52,001 nucleotides of DNA from Nemertoderma westbladi (lineage: Eukaryota; Xenacoelomorpha; Nemertodermatida; Nemertodermatidae). Numbering within the stretch: the first letter of the stretch is position 1; each line of letters opens with the position of its first letter. Made by a program: the position numbers and the translations under genes. Location of the stretch: contig JAUCBJ010007100.1 of NCBI GenBank assembly GCA_032718475.1, forward strand, positions 1 through 52,001, given 5' to 3'. Of this stretch, positions 45,095-52,001 are shown piece by piece. The notes under the pieces are model-generated. The model searched no databases. It saw only the letters and a list, made by a program, of their open reading frames with translations, and had not been told where the DNA came from.

Positions 45095-45280
45095 TGTAGG
45101 ATCTTGGATTCGGAGATCAGTTGAAGACATCCGAATATGAAAGGGCAATGCATTGCATAGTCTGCATTAAATAAACTATCAAGGGCATGGGGAGCACCTG
45201 TCCTGTAATCAAAACTTATCTAATAAGTTTATTCCGGACAGCTGTAGAGGCTGTGCTGAGAGCTGCAGCTGCTATACGGT
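45095..45280 (+). mobile_element. LINE RT fragment
   Basis: GSWIRRSVEDIRI, KGNALHSLH and LFRTAVEAVL can be read with an interrupting stop. They match the RT C-terminus seen at 24.8 kb (GSWIRKSGEDLRIRKGKAWA). GTAGGTGTAGGTGTAGG precedes it. Confidence 0.7.
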
Positions 45281-45593
45281 AGGCAAACCTTATAGCAACT
45301 AAGACATAGAAGTTGCATGAAGTGAGTAATAAGCCGACTGTACTGTAGACAGCTGATCAGTAGCTTTCTCAGTAAGTAGTATTCTATAGAAAAGAAACAA
45401 AGACTATTTGGTTTGACGAATTGATGTACATATACGGTAAAGTATTTATTTAAATTGATGATTAAAATTTAATTTAAAATGAAGCCTTTATTCAAAAGTA
45501 ACTGTAGTTAGTAGTTCCATGGCCTACTGAAGATATAAATCGCAGGTCATGGTAGATACTAATCAATAATAATGTCAAGTGTTTTCATTTTTA

Positions 45594-45817
45594 GGTATAC
45601 ATATGTAAATGGAATGGGAGAATGTCTACAATACAGTATGGATCAGTTAACAGGAAAAAATAAACTTCCTAAGCCACAACAAACCGACGTTCTGGTCTTT
45701 TCAGGTTCCAGTGGTATATTTGGCCAAAAAACTCATGAACAAATTCTCGAAATGAATAATAATTTAGTGCGAATCCTCAAATACAGTTTAATTAAATGTG
45801 CAAAGAAATTAGTTTAA
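45594..45817 (+). other. Possible exon, unidentified
   Basis: An open stretch after a possible acceptor (CATTTTTAG, ending 45593) reads YTYVNGMGECLQYSMDQLTG and TDVLVFSGSSGIFGQ, ending with a stop at 45815-45817. Composition is plausible for coding sequence but there is no recognisable domain and no upstream exon to join. It may be chance. Confidence 0.2.
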
Positions 45818-46205
45818 ATTCAAAAATTTAAATTGAAAAAATTCAGAAATTTGTTTTTTATTGCACCTAGAGCAGAATTTAATGGGGATTTCAAATCTGA
45901 AAACGGCTTATAGAGATCTCTTTTAGTTCTCGAGTTATCGTGGAATAGCTGTCTGCAAACCTGTGTGTCATAATGTAAGACAGACAGACAGACAACCGAC
46001 AGGCGGACAGACTACATTCCACCAAATATTAAAACTGACGTCAGAAATGAAATCAGCGACCCCGAAAACCCCCATAAATATAATTTTAGCTCGGTGCTGT
46101 GCTTCCTTCATGTCAGACACTCTTAACCAACCAGACGCCATACAGGTAGTTTTACGCGGGAAGGTTTGAAATTTGAAGGCGATTATCTCAGAATGACATT
46201 CTTTC
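45818..46205. other. No gene seen
   Basis: AT-rich DNA with a short GACAGACA microsatellite near 45979-45993. Confidence 0.4.
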
Positions 46206-46545
46206 GCACGAAAAATACTACTCCTCCGCCATTTCTTAACCGTTTTTTTGAAATTTTTGATTTATATTAAAGATACGTTCATAGGCTTCAATGAATTTCA
46301 CGCACTTATCTTAATTTGATAATATTTCCCCATTTTTGTAATGAAAATTTACAAAAAAACATGGGTTATTTCAAGTTTTCAAAAATTTTGATTTTTTTTT
46401 ACAAAATTGACCAATTATCAGAAATAGAAAACGTAAATACAAAAAGTGCGTGAAAAATATCATGAAGAAAAACATGCTGGTTACAAAAAATGTGGTATTG
46501 GAAAATAAAAATGGAAAATGACGGAGGAGTAGTCTTTTTAGTGAA
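46206..46545. mobile_element. Short TIR element (MITE)
   Basis: AAATACTACTCCTCCGCCAT near 46213-46232 is matched by the reverse complement near 46516-46538 (ATGACGGAGGAGTAGT). Inside, CACGCACTT (about 46299) and AAGTGCGTG (about 46446) form a second inverted pair. AT-rich and non-coding. Confidence 0.65.
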
Positions 46546-46702
46546 ATTCTTTAAATCGCTAGGGGGCGCAAAAAAGTTTTTTTTTTCAAATTTTTTATGT
46601 ACTTTTGATGATTCTCATTCCGATGATACTATATCGTTTTCTATACATTTTTCAACCACATTGAAGACATGTCCAAAATAAAAAAAAAACCGTATTGTGG
46701 TT

Positions 46703-46745
46703 GGGGGGGGGGGGGGGGGGGGGTGGGGGGTACCCCACCCCCCTT
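46703..46745 (+). repeat. 21-G run with facing C-runs
   Basis: An unbroken run of 21 G (46703-46723) is followed by T, six G, and then TACCCCACCCCCC. It could form a G-quadruplex or a G:C hairpin. Confidence 0.85.
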
Positions 46746-47529
46746 AAAGAAACATTATTGTAACGTATGTATTGTATCAATGAGCCACTACTGTGAGACT
46801 TAGAGGGAGAACCAAGCATCACTCTGCAAAAACGACTTCTCAAATAAAATGACTGCAGTAAATTTTTTGTATTTATGTTTACATTTGCATGTATATGAAA
46901 TGATACAGTAAAGGCGAATTTGATCTTGGTTGGGTTGCTAACCTTATTCCAAATGCAGTATTGACTTTGAAACATTATGTTTCAACTACGACAACATCGT
47001 CACATAACTTATTACTGTTATGCTCGTTATGTAGCTTTTCATTGATGTCAATCAATCTGTCTTGTTGTGTCCTGCTTTTATTGTATTAATATATAAATAT
47101 ATTATATAGATATATCGACACACCTGTTAATTTCATTCGCTATTGGGTAATATTAACATTGATATTATGTCTCAGTCCCTATTTTTTTACTATTCCTGTC
47201 AAAAGTGCCCCTCGATGGTTCAACTTGCTAAACTCCACTGTAATAACCACACAATGCTACTTATTTATATTTTCTCAGGAATTTTCTTTTTTTAATTTTA
47301 TTTAAATTTTTAGCCAACTTTTAAGAAATACAATTCGATTACCACGCACGGGGTGTATTTTTATTTACAAAAAGTCCCTATTTTTTTTTATAAGACATGC
47401 CTGCCGTCGATGCGTCGGTACATTCTTTATTGCCAATAATTGTAAATGTATTATTCCCCCGAAATATTCAAGTTTAATTGTAAACTATTGTAACTGATGT
47501 GGTTAATGTCGCTGATAGCATTCAACCAA
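46746..47529. other. AT-rich stretch, no gene seen
   Basis: Low-complexity T-rich and A-rich DNA without a supportable exon, RNA gene or repeat boundary. Confidence 0.4.
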
Positions 47530-47841
47530 CTAATGAAGTTCCGACCACTTCAACGTGACTGTTTTGCGGCGCCCATTGTTGGACTGTCCCGCTAACGCAT
47601 CCAAAGATTTCTCGTTGAGATTCACGGGTCCTCCGATAAGGAGGGAACTGTGCACCGGAGGGTCGGAGGTGTCGGCACGTACAACCTCTTGAGATGGACA
47701 GCTAATGGACGTTGTACGGCACGGAGATGCAATCAATGCATCGCTGCCCACAATCCTATCAGTTCGATGGAGTTGGTAAAAAGATTCCTTTGTTGTGGAA
47801 CAAATCACAATCGCGTTACGCAAACTTGTGGGGCGAGCCAC
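47530..47841 (-). other. Possible last exon or gene fragment
   Basis: A minus-strand frame of 103 codons, clearly less AT-rich than its surroundings, reads FYQLHRTDRIVGSDALIASP, RADTSDPPVHSSLLIGGPVN and ends KTVTLKWSELH before a stop. It abuts the dispersed repeat at 47828, so its 5' side may have been cut by that insertion. No domain is recognisable and no good acceptor is obvious. Confidence 0.3.
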
Positions 47842-49200
47842 GAAGTTGGCGGAGCCTTAGCGAATTGACACTGTTAGGGGGTGGGTCAATTTATGCAAAT
47901 ATGGGGCGAGCCACGAAGTTGGCGGAGCCTTAGCGAATTGACACTGTTAGGGGGTGGGTCAATTTATGCAAATAGTTGTCGTCGTCGTCGTCGTCGTCGT
48001 TGTCGTCGTCGTCGTTGTCGTCGTCGTCGTTGTCGTCGTCGTTACGATTTTGACATGCTAATAACTTTGTCGGATTTAAAGCTGCCAAGTTGAAAATTTG
48101 TAGGTATCAATATGAGCAAAAGTTGAGATTTTTGAGAGACTTTCAGACACCATCAGTGCAATGGTCTCCCGCTAGAGGGCCACATGTCTAAACATTAAAT
48201 GGCCACCCATTTCTTTGCTTTTAATCCGTTTAAGCTGAAACTTGGGAAGTATGTACTAGACCATTAGCTGTAAATTTCAAAGGAGGCTAATCTGTCTGCA
48301 GTTCTCCAGTCTGCCGCTAGAGGGCGAAATGTCCCGAATGTGAAATTATTCTTCCATTTAGTTGTTTATGATCTGATTACGCTGAAACTTGTCATATATG
48401 TACTAGATGACATCCTGAGTCTTTGTGTGGATTGTAATCGGTCCGAAGTTTTCCAGTCTCCCGCTAGAGGGCCACATGTCTAAACATTAAATGGCCACCC
48501 ATTTCTTTGCTTTTAATCCGTTTAAGCTGAAACTTGGGAAGTATGTACTAGACCATTAGCTGTAAATTTCAAAGGAGGCTAATCTGTCTGCAGTTCTCCA
48601 GTCTGCCGCTAGAGGGCGAAATGTCCCGAATGTGAAATTATTCTTCCATTTAGTTGTTTATGATCTGATTACGCTGAAACTTGTCATATATGTACTAGAA
48701 GACATCCTAAGTCTTTGTGTGGACAGTAATCGGTCCGGAGTTTTCGAGTCTGCCGCTAGAGGGCGAAATGTAGGAAAGTGATAACCTTTGCGAATTCCTT
48801 GATCTTAATCTATTTAAGCTGAATTTTGGAATATACAGTACCGGTATGTACTAGACCACATGCCTCGTCTTTGTGAGGAAGGTGATCGATCCGTAGTTCT
48901 TTAATATGCCGCTAGAGGGCTAAATGTATGAAAGTGAAAACCTTCCAACATTTCGTTATTTATGATCCGTCAATCGGAAACTTGGTAGATATGTAATAGA
49001 CCATAGGATGTGGCTTTGTAGGGAAACTAATCCTTCCTTCTTCAGTTACCCAGTCTCCCGCTAGAGGGTTAACGTTTTCCGGGAAAATCTTCTCCTATGT
49101 TTTTATAATCCTTTCGAGTTGATACTTAGCATTAACTCATTTCACGTGCTGCGCGAAGGCCCCACTTCGTGTATCTCTCTATGCAGGTAATGGTTAGGGT
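47828..49200 (+). repeat. Dispersed repeat with ~147-bp tandem array
   Basis: The same family as 5616-6630. It starts with two direct copies of GGGGCGAGCCACGAAGTTGG (47831 and 47904), then a GTC microsatellite (47976-48042). A tandem array follows whose units each carry CCGCTAGAGGGC: starts at 48169, 48314, 48461, 48606, 48753, 48909 and 49058 (the last reads GGGT). Alternate units are more alike, for example ATGTCTAAACATTAAATGGC in units 1 and 3, giving a 292-bp dimer. The family's CACGTGCTGCGCGAAGG tail is near 49144. Confidence 0.9.
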
Positions 49201-49556
49201 TGGCTGAGTCAACAGCTGCACAAAGTGGCATTACATCAAACAAAACAGTTCAGTGTTTGCAGTCAAGGAATTGAAATGTTGATGTACTGCCATGGGAGAA
49301 AATCGATTACACATATAATTTCTTTACAATATCCTTTTTTTATATTCAAAAATATGTCAAATATCTGAGAAATAATAGCATTTCCTAACGATATATAATT
49401 TCGAATGATGCAAAGAATTATGAGAAGAATGGGGTGAGATATTTCTTATTTTTTATATAACAAATAAAATTAAAAAAAATTTTAATTTTAATTTTAATTT
49501 TTATTACCTTAATTTTTCTATTTTTTACGTCTGGAATCGTATGGGGTTTTGTGGTA
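49201..49556. other. No gene seen
   Basis: AT-rich, with TTTTAATTTTAATTTTAATT near 49480-49500. No exon or RNA gene. Confidence 0.4.
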
Positions 49557-49559
49557 CGG

Positions 49560-50212
49560 TATACGGACATTTCGTCCCTGGACTTTTCAACCCGGACTTT
49601 TCGTCCCATTAGGCTTTATTCCTTCTGACAGTAAGATGGTAGCTAGTAATTGTGATTCTGTGTTAGTAAGATGGTAGCTAGTAATTGTGATTCTGTGTTA
49701 GTAAGATGGTAGCTAGTAATTGTGATTCTGTCTTAGTAAGATGGTAGCTAGTAATTTTGATTTCGCTTTAGCTAGTAGGCCTACTTTTTATTAGTTACAA
49801 ATTATAATTGAACAATTGAAACAAATTTGACCAACTTTTTTCTTGTGAAAATGCCTTTTATTATGAGGTTTTTTGTTCTAGAACAAATAGTTGACCTTCA
49901 CACAGTAGTAAGATGGCAGCCAGTAATTCTGATGTGAAATTGTGTTAGCTAGTACATTTTATTAGCTAGTAAAAAATTAAAAATATTATTTAATCTTCAA
50001 TTACAATATTTATCTGGAATAATTTATGAGTCATGGCAGTTAGTAATTATTTACCTATAGGACGAAAAGTCCGGGATGGTGGACTTTTCATCCCCAGACA
50101 TTTTCTGGGTCTTTTCATCCCCAGACATTATCTGGGACTTTTCATCCCCAGACTTTTCGTCCCGGTGACGATTAGTCTGGGGACGAATAGTCCGGGGACG
50201 AAACGTCCTAGA
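49560..50212. mobile_element. TIR element with GGACTTTTCGTCCC ends
   Basis: The left end ACGGACATTTCGTCCCTGG and following GGACTTTTC motifs are mirrored at the right by GGACGAATAGTCCGGGGACG and GAAACGTCC. Several internal copies of GACTTTTCATCCCCAGAC lie near the right end. The interior holds a 35-bp tandem repeat (AGTAAGATGGTAGCTAGTAA, 49625-49760, about four copies). No transposase. The arginine- and lysine-rich ORFs there are repeat translations. Confidence 0.75.
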
Positions 50213-50958
50213 TCCTTGTGGTTCATGTAGATCATGAAAATAATTATTGAAATTATTTGAGTTAGAATCCGGAAGCTCTATCAATACCAACACAATGGGA
50301 CTAACTGACTTACAGCCGCACCGTGCCACGCACTAGGCGAGAACCGTATTTCCTCTGTCTATTAAAGCCATAAATTTATATACCCACGGGAGAGTTTATT
50401 AAAGTTCAGCGGAATCTTCTCCACAATAACTTATTAGGCGTTATGATTGCTGATGTGCACCGCATGCGCCATAAATGATGTTATAAACCTGGTACAATAA
50501 TATTTCCAATTATTGAAACGTCACTCGTTGCGAGATAGCGAAATTTATTGCTTTCATTCTCCACAGAAGCTTTTAAACTAATTGGAAACAATAAAATACT
50601 GCGATAAATCGCAAGGGTTGATTATCATCGGGGTTTTCCTTACCAGTAAGAGAATCCGGAAAACTCAAGATTTATTTCTTTTATTGTATTTGATCCTTAC
50701 GGGAAAATGTAAAAGCGCAGGGTAGTGTCATACAAAAAATTTATTAAGCAAGGGTTACTTACAGTGACATAAAAAATATATAATTGTTAAAAGTAAAGCA
50801 GAAGTAAAGTTTTTCGGCCGTTAGGACAGGGATTACGCACGAAATCTGACGACATATTTCCAGGCGGTCCCCCCAGTAGTATACTACCCAGAGGTATTGG
50901 TATCCATTTAGCTACCATTTAAGGATGTAATGCAGAGATGCGCCCTGGCTAGTCCCTT
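50213..50958. other. No gene seen
   Basis: Ordinary AT-rich sequence without a supportable exon, repeat or RNA gene. Confidence 0.4.
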
Positions 50959-50962
50959 TTAA

Positions 50963-52001
50963 CCCTATTAAACCCGGGGGGGGGGGGGGGGGGGTCAATA
51001 TGACCCCCCAGTGGTTTTTTTATTCTAATTCTGAAACAAACGCAGTTGGGAATCTGAAATTTTATGACTTTTCCTAAAAATCTATTGCCTTCCTAGTAGT
51101 GAAAACCGTTTTCAAAAATATTGGGTACATTTCGAGTTATAGCACCATTTTTTAACCCTACTTTTGGCACTTTTTTTGAGACGTTTATTTGAAAATTACA
51201 TTTCATTAAATATGAATTGTAACATCTCTATTTTTGATTTACACCGGTTTTTTGGTGTTAAAAATTTGATGGAATTCATATAAATTGATTTAGAAATTTC
51301 AAACTTGTTTTTTTCGGTGGGTGTCAAATTTTGGTGCCAGCACCAAATTTTGAAATAAGTCAATTTTGTAAATTGATCGTTTGAAACTTGTTTTTTACGC
51401 TATTGGGGTTTTTTGGGTTTCTGGATTCGATGAAATATATACGAGTTGCACCAAGCGTATCAAACTTGTATTTTTCGGTGCTGTGTGCAAATTTTGGTGC
51501 TAGCACGAAATTTTGAAAATCCATTCAATAGATAAAATTGCTTGTGACAATTTATTTCTTGCGTTTTAGAGGTTTATGGCTGTTCTGAATTCAATGGAAA
51601 ATATAATTATCGAACTAGACATCTCAAACTTGTATTTTTCGGATATGGGTGCAAAATGTGGTGCTAGCACCAAATTTTGAAAACCATCAAATATATCAAT
51701 TGATTGTGTCACCTTGTTTCTTGCGTTATACGGGTTTGTGATGGTTCTGAATTCGATGGAATCAGTAAAAATTTCGTAAGAGTTCTCAAACTTGTATTTT
51801 TCGCCGGTGGGTGAAAATTGTTGTGCCAGCACCAAATTTTGGAAAATATGCAAATTGATCAGTAGATAGTATCACCTTGTTTCTTGCGTTATACGGGTTT
51901 ATGGGGGTCCTGAATCCGATGGAATCAATAAAAACAGCACTGGACATCGCAAACTTGTACTTTTTGGTGATGGGTACGAAATTTGGTGCTAGCACCAAAA
52001 T
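50963..52001. mobile_element. piggyBac-like MITE, inverted second copy (cut)
   Basis: TTAA at 50959-50962 precedes CCCTATTAAACCC, a 19-G run and GGTCAATATGACCCCCC. The following sequence is the reverse complement of the right part of the copy at 29739-31293, including the GGTGCTAGCACC palindromes. The two are so alike that their translations nearly coincide (for example ITNPYNARNK). The element leaves the window at 52001. Confidence 0.85.

Noticed and set aside
47881-48093. Arginine-rich ORF
   Set aside because: The RRRR tract is the GTC microsatellite at 47976-48042.
50051-50329. Basic repeat ORF (GDEKS repeats)
   Set aside because: Translation of the subterminal GACTTTTCATCCCC repeats of the TIR element.

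Overview
This is a window of an invertebrate animal genome, possibly marine. Three things support this. The two best genes are eukaryotic: an ORC1 replication-origin protein and a Golgi-type glycosyltransferase with a clean GT-AG intron. Coding density is very low. Several animal transposon families are present: BEL/Pao, a Gypsy-like element, an RTE-like LINE, a GIY-YIG Penelope-like element, piggyBac-like MITEs and fold-back elements. I cannot name the species. No prokaryotic operon structure is visible.

Layout. 1-8.1 kb: a truncated BEL/Pao pol (minus), a Gypsy-like gag/protease remnant (minus) running into a 42-bp minisatellite, a ~0.95 kb fold-back element, and a 2.7 kb terminal-inverted-repeat element with a 9-bp target duplication that ends 136 bp before ORC1. 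8.2-11.6 kb: ORC1, an intronless 1129-residue frame with two coding minisatellites, one of which encodes a row of CDK phosphorylation motifs. 11.7-19.7 kb: AT-rich DNA with a 43-bp minisatellite, long C and G runs and scattered LINE scraps. 19.8-24.2 kb: two exons of an unidentified minus-strand gene. They are separated by an intron made almost entirely of about 140 copies of a 28-bp repeat, and that repeat contains the intron's own 5' splice site. 24.2-27.2 kb: an RTE-like LINE (minus) that lacks its reverse-transcriptase core, carries a fold-back insert with a 14-bp duplication, and is fused to an unrelated reading frame.

29.3-36 kb: LINE fragments, a piggyBac-like MITE with TTAA ends, and a 22-bp minisatellite of about 3.5 kb. 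36.1 kb: a candidate exon whose phase fits the minus-strand gene. 37.6 kb: a tRNA-derived SINE-like remnant. 39.9-42.4 kb: a MITE and a decayed Penelope-like element. 43.2-44.8 kb: a two-exon type II membrane glycosyltransferase. 45-52 kb: a LINE fragment, MITEs, a ~147-bp-period array carrying CTCF-like motifs, and an inverted second copy of the piggyBac-like MITE that runs off the window.

The genes do not form a pathway. What stands out is how tandem repeats interact with genes: an in-frame array of CDK sites in ORC1, an intron grown from a duplicated splice donor, and a nucleosome-length array of insulator-like motifs. Exon structures come from splice motifs and reading frame alone, without transcript evidence.
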